A DNA stretch of 49,993 nucleotides from Desulfobacteraceae bacterium (GCA_004796375.1 QZLA01000319.1:1-49993), one strand, 5' to 3'. Counted from the stretch's first letter, positions 25,241 through 38,413 are shown. Program-made: numbers and translations. The notes: generated from the letters alone by a model not told the origin.

Positions 25241-25852
25241 TTAGCCCGTGTTAGACAGATAATCACCTAAAATGGTTTCAAGCTGCCCGAGCCCCCCTGA
25301 ATAAAAATGGTCGCATCCGGGAATGATCTCAAACCGGGTGGCAAGTCCCCACCGTTCGATATGGTCTGCCACCTGGGCAGGCGGTGCAATATCATCATGT
25401 TCTCCGGTGATGATCAGGCCGGTATTGTTTATCCGGTCGATATCATCAAAGCTCATGAACGCCACGGGCGGTGATACCATGATGTGATCCGAGACCGATA
25501 CCCCCTTCATGATGGCTGTGGCATTGACCCGGGACCCGAATGAGTATCCGGCAAGGATCACCCGGCCGTTAAATCTCCCCTTGAGCCACTCCACGGCGGC
25601 TGCGACATCTTCTGCCTCACCCTGGCCGTCATCAAAAAAGCCTGTACTGGTCCCTGTGCCCCTGAAATTGAATCTCAGGCTGGAAATGTTATTCTCAATG
25701 CACACCTGTTCAATGGTGGTTACGACATAGTTATCCATATTCCCACCGTAGAGGGGATGGGGGTGAGTAATCACGACGGCAGTGCCGCCCTTCAAATCTG
25801 TAAAACCCCCTTCCAGTTCAACACCGTCACCTGTAATCCAGATTTTTTCCAT
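25241..25852 (-). CDS. Alpha/beta hydrolase (small, dienelactone-hydrolase/CC-A14-like)
   Basis: A 203-residue alpha/beta-fold hydrolase. The nucleophile elbow is GYSFGS, the acid is probably in TGEHDDIAPP and the histidine is in CDHFYSGG, giving a full Ser-Asp-His triad. The HPHPLYGGNMDN block near the N-terminus is typical of a widespread family of uncharacterised bacterial hydrolases. The ATG at 25852 was chosen because AAGGGA lies 7 bases before it; the longer frame to 26083 would run into the divergent peptidase gene. It is 28 bases upstream of the GMC gene, so the two are likely co-transcribed. Confidence 0.78.
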   Translation of the reverse strand: MEKIWITGDGVELEGGFTDLKGGTAVVITHPHPLYGGNMDNYVVTTIEQVCIENNISSLRFNFRGTGTSTGFFDDGQGEAEDVAAAVEWLKGRFNGRVILAGYSFGSRVNATAIMKGVSVSDHIMVSPPVAFMSFDDIDRINNTGLIITGEHDDIAPPAQVADHIERWGLATRFEIIPGCDHFYSGGLGQLETILGDYLSNTG

Positions 25853-25943
25853 GGCCGTCCCTTTTGCTTGAAACTGATGATTTTTTCGTATAGGGTACAC
25901 CCACCTTACAATAATTATGTAGGAAATAATAGAAAGAATCTCC

Positions 25944-27359
25944 ATGGACATTGAAGATATCAAAAAGGCTTCAGACATCATCTGGGAGCAGTCTGTGCTC
26001 CCACCACTCAAGGAGTATATTACGATCCCGGCCGTCTCTCCCGGATTTGATAAAAACTGGGAGCAGAACGGGTACCTGCTCAAGGCGGCTCAGCTTATCG
26101 AGACGTGGTGCCGCCAACTGGGCCTGAATGGGTGTGACATCCGTTTGATCACGCCTCAGGGGCGGACCCCGCTGCTGCTGATCGATGTCCAGGCATCAGA
26201 TACCAAACACACGGATATGGTCCTTTTTTACGGGCATATCGACAAGCAACCCGAATTTTCAGGGTGGGATGACAATAAAGGCCCATGGAAACCGGTGATC
26301 GAAAATGACCGGCTGTATGGACGGGGCGGTGCGGATGACGCCTACTCGGTTTTTTGCGCCATGTCTGCCATAAAAATTCTCCAGGACAAGGGGCTTCCCC
26401 ATGAACGATGCGTTTTGCTCATTGAAAGTGCTGAAGAGTCAGGCAGCTTTGACCTGGATTACTACCTGGATGAATACCAAGGAATTATCGGTACGCCCTC
26501 CCTGGTCATCTGCTTGGATTCCGGGTGCGGAGATTATGAGCGCATGTGGCTGACCACCTCACTAAGGGGTGGTATCTTTGGTGTGCTGACCGTGAAAATC
26601 CTCACGGACGGCATACATTCAGGTGGATCCGGTGCAGTGGCCTCAAGTTTCAGAATCATGCGCCAGCTTCTGGACCGGATTGAGGATGCAGAAACCGGTG
26701 ATATCCTTATCGATGAACTCCATGCACCTGTACCGGAACACCGTCTGGAACAGATGAAAGTCGCGGCACAGGTACTGGGGGAGGACATCATCACTGCATT
26801 CCCATTGGTCGACGGTGCAACACCGGTCACTGATGACCGGGTTCAGCTGCTGATCAACCAGACCTGGAAGCCCACATTGTCCTACACAGGAATCGATGGC
26901 GTCCCCGCGCTTGAAAAAGCGGGCAATGTGCTCAGGCCTAAAACCTCTCTGGCGCTCTCTTTCAGGCTGTCCCCAACAGCGGATCCCCAAAAGGCTTCCC
27001 GGAAAATAAAGTCGGTCTTAGAAGCAGATCCCCCATACGGTGCCCATGTCACCTTTGAAAGCCCCAAAACCGGCAACGGGTGGGAAATGCCCGAACTTGA
27101 TCCTGTGTTGGACAGGATCATCCGGCAATCCGGTCTGGACTGCTATGGCCGGGAGGTGGGATTCCTGGGAGAAGGCGGCGGCATCCCGTTAATGAATATG
27201 CTGTCGAAAAGATTTCCCAAGGCCCGTTTTATCGTCACGGGTGTGCTGGGACCTCACTCCAATGCCCACGGCCCCAATGAATTTTTACATATCCCGTTTG
27301 TCAAAACCCTGACCAGCACGGTGGCATGTATCCTTTCCCGAAGATGCGGCACACATTAG
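25944..27359 (+). CDS. M20-family metallodipeptidase (CNDP-like)
   Basis: A 471-residue zinc peptidase of the M20/M28 clan, long enough to include the dimerisation lid (about 215-340). Metal-ligand motifs are visible: H98 in YGHIDKQP, D131 in GRGGADDA, the Glu pair in ESAEESGS, an aspartate in LDSGCGDYE and the C-terminal His in GPHSNAHGPNEF. It would hydrolyse dipeptides or N-acyl amino acids in the cytoplasm. It is transcribed divergently from the hydrolase/GMC pair across 91 bases and could feed amino acids into the MIO cluster (inference). It converges on the MFS gene with a 24-base gap. Confidence 0.88.
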   Translation: MDIEDIKKASDIIWEQSVLPPLKEYITIPAVSPGFDKNWEQNGYLLKAAQLIETWCRQLGLNGCDIRLITPQGRTPLLLIDVQASDTKHTDMVLFYGHIDKQPEFSGWDDNKGPWKPVIENDRLYGRGGADDAYSVFCAMSAIKILQDKGLPHERCVLLIESAEESGSFDLDYYLDEYQGIIGTPSLVICLDSGCGDYERMWLTTSLRGGIFGVLTVKILTDGIHSGGSGAVASSFRIMRQLLDRIEDAETGDILIDELHAPVPEHRLEQMKVAAQVLGEDIITAFPLVDGATPVTDDRVQLLINQTWKPTLSYTGIDGVPALEKAGNVLRPKTSLALSFRLSPTADPQKASRKIKSVLEADPPYGAHVTFESPKTGNGWEMPELDPVLDRIIRQSGLDCYGREVGFLGEGGGIPLMNMLSKRFPKARFIVTGVLGPHSNAHGPNEFLHIPFVKTLTSTVACILSRRCGTH

Positions 27360-27383
27360 GGTAAGACCATAAACTATAGGAAA

Positions 27384-28613
27384 TTACCGGCTGCGCAGTG
27401 CCACCGGTCTGAGGATTAACCGGTAAAACATAATCACGGATATGGAATAGACCACGGCAGTGATCATAAACACCCAGACATAATCCAGGTCTGCTCGGCG
27501 CAGGTTCAGAAATATCTTGGATGACAGAAACCAGCTTCCGGACCAGATCGCTGCTTCAAGGGCACTGAGCAGCTCCCTGTTTTTCCTGCCCACAAAATCC
27601 ATGGTGACATCAATGGCCAGGGGCGATACCAGGTTCATCAGGGGCTGTCTGAACATAAAACAGATCGCGGCAACCACAACAGCTACGGAAACCGATGCAT
27701 ATACCTGGGTCAAGGCCAGGTTGACCAAAAGAAAAATGGCGGCTGCCTGGGATATGATAATGGCACGAGTCACGCCAAACCTGTATTTCAGGTTGGGGAC
27801 CACCAGGAATGAAAAAAAGACGATGATGGTGGTTACGGCACTGAGTAGTGCAAATTCATGGGAATCCATCCCGTGAACATGAAAAAAAAAGATCCCCACA
27901 AATGGGATGGTCAGTCCGGCACCAATGGCCAGCAGAAGTGATGGAATGGATGCTTTCAAGACCAGGGCAAGGTCTGCCATGGTGTATTTCCGGCCTTCGG
28001 ACATGTCCAGATCGTCGGCCCTGTCCTTTTTCACCCATGCAAGACATGGCAGGCTCAAAAACCCCAAAACAGAGATGAACAACAGGCAATTCTTCTCATT
28101 AAAAAACCCCGGGGATATGCCGGACAGGATAAAAATCAGACTGCCAGACACAATCCCGCCCAGGCTCCAGGTTGAAGAGGACAAGGTGATCGCCTCGATC
28201 CTTGCATCCTCACTTCCATTCCTCAAAATATAGGGAATCGCACATACCTGGATACAGGCAAGCCCCAATCCCCATAGGAATTGAAACAGGTTGATCAGTG
28301 CATCCTGTCTTGCGTGGATGGCCAGGACGACCAGGATGGACAATAAAGGCGTGGCACAGCAAGCCGTAATAAACAGGGGTTTGATCCGGCGGCCCTTGAT
28401 GAGAATGCCCAGCGGGATGGACATCAGCAGGACACCCAAAAAGCGGTAGGAAATAAAATCCGCGCCGTCAGCATCATTATATCCCGCTTTTGCCATATAG
28501 ATCAGCAGGATCTGTATGAAAGCCGCATTGATCATCTGGATAAAAAACTGCGCACCGATCAATGCCCGGGTGGAGCGGTCCACCCGGGTATACTGACTAA
28601 AAATTGAATGCAT
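27384..28613 (-). CDS. Major facilitator superfamily transporter
   Basis: A 409-residue polytopic membrane protein with about twelve hydrophobic segments and a charged central loop around KKDRADDLDMSEGRKYTM (residues about 193-210). The segment following TM2 (LGILIKGRRIKPLF) is a loose form of the MFS loop 2-3 motif. No substrate can be assigned. It is 30 bases downstream of pyrG on the same strand, the last gene of the eno operon. Confidence 0.8.
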   Translation of the reverse strand: MHSIFSQYTRVDRSTRALIGAQFFIQMINAAFIQILLIYMAKAGYNDADGADFISYRFLGVLLMSIPLGILIKGRRIKPLFITACCATPLLSILVVLAIHARQDALINLFQFLWGLGLACIQVCAIPYILRNGSEDARIEAITLSSSTWSLGGIVSGSLIFILSGISPGFFNEKNCLLFISVLGFLSLPCLAWVKKDRADDLDMSEGRKYTMADLALVLKASIPSLLLAIGAGLTIPFVGIFFFHVHGMDSHEFALLSAVTTIIVFFSFLVVPNLKYRFGVTRAIIISQAAAIFLLVNLALTQVYASVSVAVVVAAICFMFRQPLMNLVSPLAIDVTMDFVGRKNRELLSALEAAIWSGSWFLSSKIFLNLRRADLDYVWVFMITAVVYSISVIMFYRLILRPVALRSR

Positions 28614-28643
28614 TGGCTGACACCCCTGATCAGCAGGGAAGAG

Positions 28644-30299
<1,656 letters not shown>

Positions 30300-30306
30300 T
30301 TATGGG

Positions 30307-32536
<2,230 letters not shown>

Positions 32537-32589
32537 CACAATTCATAGAACCCTAAAAGACCAACCCGTAATATAAAGGAGAGCCTAAA

Positions 32590-33378
32590 ATGAGATGCCA
32601 CGAAATAGATTATGAAATCTTTGGAGATGACATGCAGACCGTTGAGGTGGAGCTGGATCCCAACGAAACGGTCATTGCCGAAGCCGGTGCCATGAACTGG
32701 ATGGAAGACGGTATCACATTTGAGGCCAAAATGGGAGACGGTTCTCAGCCGGATAAGGGATTATTCGGCAAACTGCTCGATGCCGGCAAGCGGGCGGTAA
32801 CAGGGGAATCCCTGTTTATTACCCATTTCACAAACCAGGGGATGGGAAAAAAGCGGGTGGCATTTGCTGCGCCCTATCCCGGCAAGATTATCCCTTTGGA
32901 CATGGGCCGGACGGGCAATGAAATATTGTGCCAGAAAGATGCGTTTTTGTGTGCCGCCCTGGGTACTGAAGTCAGCATCGCCTTCACACAGAAACTCGGT
33001 ACCGGATTCTTCGGGGGTGAAGGATTCATCCTCCAGCGTCTCAGGGGAGACGGGATGGCCTTTATCCATGCCGGCGGCACCATTGTCAAAAAGCAGCTCA
33101 ACAATGAAACCATGCGTGTGGATACCGGATGTATTGTTGCGTTTGAGCCCCAGATCGACTACAGCATTGAACGGGCCGGCAACCTGAAATCGATGTTCTT
33201 TGGCGGTGAGGGGCTGTTCCTGGCAACCCTGAGGGGAACCGGCAGCGTGTACCTCCAGAGCCTGCCGTTCTCACGCCTGGCTGACCGGATCATCCAGCAT
33301 GCACCCTCTGCAGGCGGTACCTCCAAGGGCGAAGGATCAGTTCTGGGCGGTATCGGACGGATGCTGGACGGCGATTAA
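32590..33378 (+). CDS. AIM24/TIGR00266-family protein, function unknown
   Basis: A 262-residue protein of the widespread AIM24 (mitochondrial biogenesis homologue) family. Features are the N-terminal segment [20 protein letters not shown], the glycine-rich strand repeats ([19 protein letters not shown] and [16 protein letters not shown]) and the C-terminal low-complexity [13 protein letters not shown]. The fold is a beta-helix-like trimer in solved homologues. No catalytic residues are recognised and cellular role is unknown. A standalone gene with an AAGGAGAG site; it converges on the cyclase gene with a 19-base gap. Confidence 0.85.
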   Translation: MRCHEIDYEIFGDDMQTVEVELDPNETVIAEAGAMNWMEDGITFEAKMGDGSQPDKGLFGKLLDAGKRAVTGESLFITHFTNQGMGKKRVAFAAPYPGKIIPLDMGRTGNEILCQKDAFLCAALGTEVSIAFTQKLGTGFFGGEGFILQRLRGDGMAFIHAGGTIVKKQLNNETMRVDTGCIVAFEPQIDYSIERAGNLKSMFFGGEGLFLATLRGTGSVYLQSLPFSRLADRIIQHAPSAGGTSKGEGSVLGGIGRMLDGD

Positions 33379-33397
33379 TACCGGCAAAAGATCTGTT

Positions 33398-35077
33398 TCA
33401 CCGGGCAGGGTGGCAATTGATCACATAGGAAATCTTTTGTGTGAATTCCTTGTATGAAGCGTTTTCACGTTTTTCAAACAGATCCCCCTGTATCCCGAAA
33501 ACAGACCTGAAAAACTCAGGAAACCCAGCCTCTTCCAGGTTCCGGTCATGATCACGGCCGGAACCGGATACGGCCCGGCGGATCAGGTGGGTGTCCGGTG
33601 TAATCCGTGCACCCCTGATACTTTTCATCAGCCTGTCACTGATGTGTATGCCGTATTTGACCCCGCTGCTTTCAAGCCGTGAGGCCTGGTTGACCGCCTT
33701 GCCAATGGCTGTCACAATCTTTCTCTGGTGACTGCCCAAAGGTCCGATCATTGCCGGACCAATGTCCATTCCCGCCCTGAAAGAGATCGGGGTGTCCAGC
33801 TTGTCTATCATCTCCGGAACCCGGCCATGCTCGTCCAGGGGATGGCTGCCTTGACAAAGCTGGTGTATTTCCCTGTAAAATGATGCAAGCGCCATGATCA
33901 TCAGCATGACGCGTTCCGATATATCCACCGACATCCCGGTCGTATCCCCGTCAAAGGGGGAGGCATTGACCAGGAATACGGAATCACCGATAAAATTATC
34001 CACCCGGCAGAAATAGCGTCCGGCATTGTCTGCAGAGATCTGATGACACAGATTGAGGATATAGAAATAATCCTCAGGCGGCAGTTTCTGACGGATCACT
34101 GCAGACCCCGCCATGTCTATAAATGCGTAGACCCCGTCAGCCACGATCATGGGGGGCATATTGATCTGCTGCTCATTGACCGCTCCGACCGCCCGCAGAT
34201 ATTCCCTCTGGGTATGAAGTGCCTCCTCTTTGCTCAGCAGTTCCTGGGCGGTTTTTCTCAGGTGTTTCTCCTTTCTCCAGATCAGCCGGGATGCCGGCCG
34301 GCCCCTGGCATGCCCGAGATATGCCAGGGATGCCATCTCAACTGAAGCGATCAGCATATTCAAGCGCCGCATCAACAAGGGCTCATCCAGGAATCCGTTA
34401 TCTCTCCTCTCTAGGATCTCGCTGTTCACCGTGTTAAATACGATCGCCCCGTAATCCGGAATATAAGCACACACAAAATTCTTTGCCCTGAACTGCCGCA
34501 CAATACGGGTATTGATCCTGAGACCCGGGAGTGTGTTGAAAACACCGCCATTGTAGGAAAACATATTCGCATCGGCGAACAGCCCCTGTTCATCATGGGC
34601 CGGGTCATCAGATGAAAATAATTCCGGTAGATTATCGATGATCAGGATCTTTATGCCCTGCCTGTAAAAGTCCTGGTGTTTCCGCAGGACAAAAGAGATG
34701 ATCCCGTCAGCGGCCTGCCAGTCGCCAAACTGATTTTCCCGGTAAAGCCTTACCGGAGAAAGCCCCCTGTACCTCACAATGAAATTACCGAACCGCTTCC
34801 ACACCCACCCTGCGACACCAGGCGCAGCAAATTTATGCATGATGCCGCGGTCCCATTGATCCGGAGGGAGAAACGGCGCACCGGTGCGGTCGGTACCCAG
34901 CAGCAGCCCCACCTGCTTTGCCGGTAAAAGTTCGAGTGCAAATGCCAGCAGCAGATCCAGTACGTTCTTGTTTCGAAATACACGCCGCTCGAACCGCTCA
35001 AGGTCGGGAAGATTTTCAAAACCGCTGCCGGACCATACCGGCCCCAGGGGGCTGACCAGATTTTTTAAGAAACTCAT
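33398..35077 (-). CDS. Class III adenylate/guanylate cyclase-domain protein with large N-terminal sensor region
   Basis: A 559-residue soluble protein. A C-terminal cyclase homology domain (about 335-520) carries both metal aspartates (AFIDMAGSA and NFIGDSVF), a GMDIGPAMIG strand and the GKAVNQASRLES block with the transition-state Asn/Arg. This suggests catalytic competence for making cAMP or cGMP. The first about 330 residues look like a divergent GAF/PAS-type input (FALELLPAKQVGLLLGTD and the following segments) but no family is certain; a coiled segment (about 290-325) joins the two. The ATG at 35077 is preceded by AGGTGA; the longer frame to 35131 is less supported. A 264-base AT-rich spacer separates it from adk. 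Confidence 0.8.
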   Translation of the reverse strand: MSFLKNLVSPLGPVWSGSGFENLPDLERFERRVFRNKNVLDLLLAFALELLPAKQVGLLLGTDRTGAPFLPPDQWDRGIMHKFAAPGVAGWVWKRFGNFIVRYRGLSPVRLYRENQFGDWQAADGIISFVLRKHQDFYRQGIKILIIDNLPELFSSDDPAHDEQGLFADANMFSYNGGVFNTLPGLRINTRIVRQFRAKNFVCAYIPDYGAIVFNTVNSEILERRDNGFLDEPLLMRRLNMLIASVEMASLAYLGHARGRPASRLIWRKEKHLRKTAQELLSKEEALHTQREYLRAVGAVNEQQINMPPMIVADGVYAFIDMAGSAVIRQKLPPEDYFYILNLCHQISADNAGRYFCRVDNFIGDSVFLVNASPFDGDTTGMSVDISERVMLMIMALASFYREIHQLCQGSHPLDEHGRVPEMIDKLDTPISFRAGMDIGPAMIGPLGSHQRKIVTAIGKAVNQASRLESSGVKYGIHISDRLMKSIRGARITPDTHLIRRAVSGSGRDHDRNLEEAGFPEFFRSVFGIQGDLFEKRENASYKEFTQKISYVINCHPAR

Positions 35078-35260
35078 CAAATCACCTGCATATCTCATTT
35101 GAGATATCAATTTAATCATACGGTGATACAATAGTGGGCATAATTATATTTAAATAATATAAAAAATAAAGTGTTATATTGTAATTTTTTGTAAAATCCA
35201 GGATCAAGTCAGTAAAAAATGAAACGCGTTTTGGGGAAGTTCGCCATACGCAAGTATCAC

Positions 35261-35289
35261 TTGACAAACACAACCCACTTTTATATTTA
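35261..35289 (+). promoter_or_regulatory. Sigma-70 promoter for adk in an AT-rich spacer
   Basis: A perfect -35 TTGACA (35261-35266) is followed by TATTTA (35284-35289) with 17 bases between, or TATATT (35282-35287) with 15. The AAGGAG site (35329-35334) precedes the adk ATG. The rest of the spacer 35078-35260 is AT-rich and shows no gene; it should also hold the promoter of the leftward cyclase gene. Confidence 0.58.
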
Positions 35290-35341
35290 AAAAAACTGTT
35301 GTTTTTTAGATTATAATTAATCATTTGTAAGGAGTTTCTAT

Positions 35342-36016
35342 ATGAACATTTTATTTTTCGGCCCCAACGGCAGCGGTAAGGGAACCCAGGGAACCATCCT
35401 GAAAGACAAATACGATTGTGCTCACATTGAATCCGGTGGTATTTTCCGTGAAAATATCAAAGGCGGTACCGAGCTGGGCAAAAAAGCCAAGGAATATATC
35501 GACAGAGGCGACCTGGTACCCGATGAAATCACCATCCCCATGGTACTTGACAGACTGAAACAGGATGACTGCAAAGGCGGATGGCTGCTGGACGGTTTCC
35601 CGAGAAATAAAGTTCAGGCTGAGAAACTTCATGCTTCCCTTGAAGAAGCCGGCATGAATCTGAACTATGTGATCGAAATTCTTCTGGACCGCCAGATTGC
35701 CAAAAACAGAATCATGGGACGCCGCCTGTGTGAAAACAACCCCAACCATCCCAATAATATCTTTATCGATGCCATCAAACCGGACGGAGACAAATGCCGG
35801 GTTTGCGGCGGTGCCCTGAGCGCCCGTGACGACGATCAGGATGAAGACGCCATTGATAAACGCCACTCCATCTACTATGACACTGACACCGGCACCCTGG
35901 CCTCTGCATACTACTTCAAAGACCTGGCTGCCAAAGATGACACCGTCAAATACATCGAACTGGCCGGTGAAAAAGATGTAAAAGCTGTTACAGACGAGCT
36001 GGTTTCCAAACTCTAA
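35342..36016 (+). CDS. adk: Adenylate kinase, long form with LID domain
   Basis: It interconverts ATP + AMP and 2 ADP. The P-loop is GPNGSGKGT (residues 7-15; the common form is GAPGAGKGT), with AMP-site segments HIESGGIFREN and LLDGFPRNKVQAEKL. A LID region begins at GRRLCENNPNHP. In the LID C130, H136, C152 and C155 replace the Cys4 set (C130/C133/C150/C153) of zinc-containing enzymes, so a C-H-C-C zinc site is possible. The 224-residue length fits the long bacterial form. It is a single-gene unit with its own promoter and terminator. Confidence 0.92.
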   Translation: MNILFFGPNGSGKGTQGTILKDKYDCAHIESGGIFRENIKGGTELGKKAKEYIDRGDLVPDEITIPMVLDRLKQDDCKGGWLLDGFPRNKVQAEKLHASLEEAGMNLNYVIEILLDRQIAKNRIMGRRLCENNPNHPNNIFIDAIKPDGDKCRVCGGALSARDDDQDEDAIDKRHSIYYDTDTGTLASAYYFKDLAAKDDTVKYIELAGEKDVKAVTDELVSKL

Positions 36017-36054
36017 GCTTTTAAAAGCACTACATCGACATTTTCGACTCTTCA

Positions 36055-36090
36055 AAGCCTTGCTGCCCGGATCGGGCGGCAGGGCTTTTT
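36055..36090 (+). terminator. Rho-independent terminator after adk
   Basis: A stem of about 15 pairs (36055-36069 with 36073-36087), including two G-T pairs and a 3-base loop, runs directly into a T-run (TTTTTT around 36086-36091). It lies 38 bases past the adk stop. Confidence 0.88.
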
Positions 36091-36173
36091 TGTTGACACG
36101 CCCGAAAACATATCCTAAGTGTTTACTGAACACATCTCCAACCATATAAAACATCCGCCCGGGAAGGTGAACC

Positions 36174-37154
36174 ATGCTTAAATTGGACCAAAACGGAACC
36201 ATTGGTTTTTTTTCGCCATCCACCCCCATTACCTTTTTCTGCCCCAAACGGTTCCAACGGGCTCACTCATTTATAGAATCCAAAGGATTTTCCCTTAAAG
36301 CAGGGAACCTGACCGGCAAACGGGACGGATACCGATCAGGAAATACCAGGGACCGTGCCGAAGAACTCAACGATCTGATCAGGGACCCCCAGGTCCGGTG
36401 CATCCTCTCCACCATCGGGGGTTTGAATTCCAATTCCCTGCTGCCCTATATCGATTATGATGCGTTTCAAAAAGATCCCAAAATACTCATGGGGTTTTCC
36501 GATGTGACGGCGATCCTCATGGCAGTTTATGCCCGGACCGGCATTCCCACTTATTATGGTCCCGCCCTGGTCGCCTCTTTTGGCGAACTTCCCCCGTATA
36601 CCGAGATGACCTGGCAGTATTTTGAAGAGGTATGCATCAACCCTGCCCTGCCCTACACGCTAAGGAAACCGGATATCTGGACCGAAGAGGACATAGACTG
36701 GGAAAGTCAGACAGAGAGTAAACCCCCCGTTGAAAACCAGTGGGTGACCCTGAATGAAGGGGTGGCAGAGGGTCGTTTGATCATCGGCAACCTCAATACC
36801 ATCACCTGCATCTGGGGAAGTCCCTATATGCCCATGATCAAAGACGGCGACATCCTGTTTATCGAAGACACCCAGAAATCTGCTGCCATGATGGAGCGCC
36901 TTTTCGCCTTTCTGAAAATCAACGGAGTGTTTGACAAGATCTCCGGCCTGATTCTTGGAAAACATGAACGGTTTAACGACCAGAAAACCGGGAAAAGTGT
37001 GATCATGATTCTCGAAGAGGTGGTGGGTCAATACACATTTCCGGTTTTAGCTCAGGTGGATTGCTCGCACACCCACCCCATGCTCACCATCCCATTGGGC
37101 AGCCGGGTCCGGCTGGATGCCTCGGCCCAGACCCTGACCCTGCTCGAATATTAA
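36174..37154 (+). CDS. LD-carboxypeptidase / MccF-like serine peptidase (family S66)
   Basis: A 326-residue S66 peptidase. The nucleophile S109 is in GFSDVTAIL, after STIGGLNSNSLLPYIDY. The Glu of the Ser-Glu-His triad is likely in AEGRLIIGNLNTI and the His in DCSHTHPMLTIPLG. Family members trim the terminal D-Ala of murein tetrapeptides during recycling, or inactivate microcin C-type peptidyl nucleotides (MccF branch). The length and the long insertion fit the MccF/LdcA-like branch. No signal peptide, so cytoplasmic. Its stop overlaps the convergent TetR gene by 4 bases. Confidence 0.85.
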   Translation: MLKLDQNGTIGFFSPSTPITFFCPKRFQRAHSFIESKGFSLKAGNLTGKRDGYRSGNTRDRAEELNDLIRDPQVRCILSTIGGLNSNSLLPYIDYDAFQKDPKILMGFSDVTAILMAVYARTGIPTYYGPALVASFGELPPYTEMTWQYFEEVCINPALPYTLRKPDIWTEEDIDWESQTESKPPVENQWVTLNEGVAEGRLIIGNLNTITCIWGSPYMPMIKDGDILFIEDTQKSAAMMERLFAFLKINGVFDKISGLILGKHERFNDQKTGKSVIMILEEVVGQYTFPVLAQVDCSHTHPMLTIPLGSRVRLDASAQTLTLLEY

Positions 37155-37795
37155 TCCGTTTCCAGGCTGATCTGGCTGATCCTTTCCCTGGCTTCCCTGG
37201 GGATCAGGTTCAATGTCTGGTCAAGTTTATCCTTATTCTGAGCCAGACCCTCCCGCAGAACATCGCTGCACAGGGAGACCATCTGCCGGATCACTGCCTC
37301 ATTCTCCCACACCGGTGTCAGACCGGTGTTAACGGATACAGCGATACCATAAACCAAAAAGGAGCGAAGATTCCGTATCCATCCCGCCAATTCTGGATCC
37401 ATGTCCCTGAACAGGGGATAATCGGACAGGTCTTTTGAAATGGTCAGCCAGAACTGATAGCGTCGTTCCCGGACCTGTTCTAAACTTTCACTGTGCATAC
37501 AGGAGAACAGTCGCCCGTTATCTCTTGCAAACAACACATAGCCGACACCGTGATCCACCCAGGGATCACCCGTATACGCGTCAAGGGCATAGGTCTCCAT
37601 CATCTGCCATGCCCGGTCCATGAGCGCTTTCTTGAAATCCGCCATGGCCGGAAAATGGGAGTAGATCGGCATGGTGGATGCCCCGAGTCTTGCAGCGACC
37701 TTTTTCGGTGTCAACCCGTCCCACCCGTCATCCCTGAGCTGATTGAGGCCGGCCTCAATCACATCAGACCGGGTGTACTTTGTTTTATTCGGCAT
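37151..37795 (-). CDS. TetR-family transcriptional regulator
   Basis: A 214-residue repressor with an N-terminal helix-turn-helix (about 8-50: TRSDVIEAGLNQLRDDGWDG, then LTPKKVAARLGASTMPIYSHF). The C-terminal ligand domain is variable. Upstream lies a 9-10-9 bp palindrome (37827-37854), a likely autoregulatory operator. It is downstream of, and on the same strand as, a small membrane protein gene. Ligand and targets unknown. Confidence 0.88.
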   Translation of the reverse strand: MPNKTKYTRSDVIEAGLNQLRDDGWDGLTPKKVAARLGASTMPIYSHFPAMADFKKALMDRAWQMMETYALDAYTGDPWVDHGVGYVLFARDNGRLFSCMHSESLEQVRERRYQFWLTISKDLSDYPLFRDMDPELAGWIRNLRSFLVYGIAVSVNTGLTPVWENEAVIRQMVSLCSDVLREGLAQNKDKLDQTLNLIPREARERISQISLETD

Positions 37796-37826
37796 GAATG
37801 ACCCTTCTTGTCACGGTGGGTTAGCA

Positions 37827-37854
37827 ATAATCAAAGTTATATAAATTTGATTAT
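37827..37854. promoter_or_regulatory. Palindromic operator candidate upstream of the TetR gene
   Basis: ATAATCAAA (37827-37835) and its exact reverse complement TTTGATTAT (37846-37854) flank a 10-base AT-rich centre. The dyad begins 32 bases upstream of the TetR start, the usual place for self-repression. The 28-bp size fits a TetR dimer or dimer pair. Confidence 0.6.
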
Positions 37855-37902
37855 ATATTTACCACCTCAAAGTCAAGCCCCTTCAGCCATCTGTCCAAAG
37901 GC

Positions 37903-38316
37903 CTAACGCACTTTTTCCCGGGCGATTCCCCGTGCCGTCATCCATCCCCAGGCCATGGCAGTAAAAAGCAGACAACACTTGATCAGGATCCACAGGGCGC
38001 CGCTATCTCCAAATACTATCCCGGTGACAGCGACGGCAATCAGACCGATGAGAACGGGCATAGCAGTAAGTGCCATGACCATTCGCCGCTCAACAGGATC
38101 TTGTGCAGCCCAGGCCAGCAGGGATGTCCAGCCGGCCATCAGCGATGCGGCGACCCCCAGGATTAAACGCCATTCAAGGTCAATGTCCACCCGTGTTTGA
38201 CCGGTCAGGACACCGTAAAGTTCAGGCCAGGCCAGTGCGACGGTCCACAGGGCATCTGCAGCACATCCGGCCCAGCACACCGATTTCATTGCCAATATTT
38301 TATTGTTCCGGGTCAT
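37903..38316 (-). CDS. Small integral membrane protein, unknown function
   Basis: A 137-residue protein with four probable transmembrane helices (about 12-32, 48-68, 80-100 and 108-128) joined by short charged loops such as DPVERR. No family is recognised. It lies upstream of the TetR gene on the same strand and diverges from the AraC gene. It may be a target of either regulator, which would be guilt by position only. Confidence 0.6.
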   Translation of the reverse strand: MTRNNKILAMKSVCWAGCAADALWTVALAWPELYGVLTGQTRVDIDLEWRLILGVAASLMAGWTSLLAWAAQDPVERRMVMALTAMPVLIGLIAVAVTGIVFGDSGALWILIKCCLLFTAMAWGWMTARGIAREKVR

Positions 38317-38399
38317 GGGTATTCTCCTTTGTTTGACATTTTGAGAATCATACGCCTTTACCCGGCACAGGTCTTGGTGGTTTGCACATATTATTTGAT

Positions 38400-38413
38400 A
38401 TTTTGCGCAAAAT
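38400..38413. promoter_or_regulatory. Perfect 14-bp palindrome in the AraC / membrane-protein divergent spacer
   Basis: ATTTTGC-GCAAAAT is a gapless dyad 41 bases before the AraC start. It lies between two divergent genes, so a regulator bound there could affect both. No matching second copy was noticed. Confidence 0.4.

Noticed and set aside
36093-36121. TTGACA after the adk terminator as promoter for the LD-carboxypeptidase gene
   Set aside because: The -35 is perfect but TATCCT lies only 12 bases away and the 17-base position is a poor -10 (TAAGTG).
35351-36247. 298-codon open frame antisense to adk
   Set aside because: It is the shadow of the adk frame: no ribosome site, no family features, and it runs through the adk terminator and the start of the next gene.
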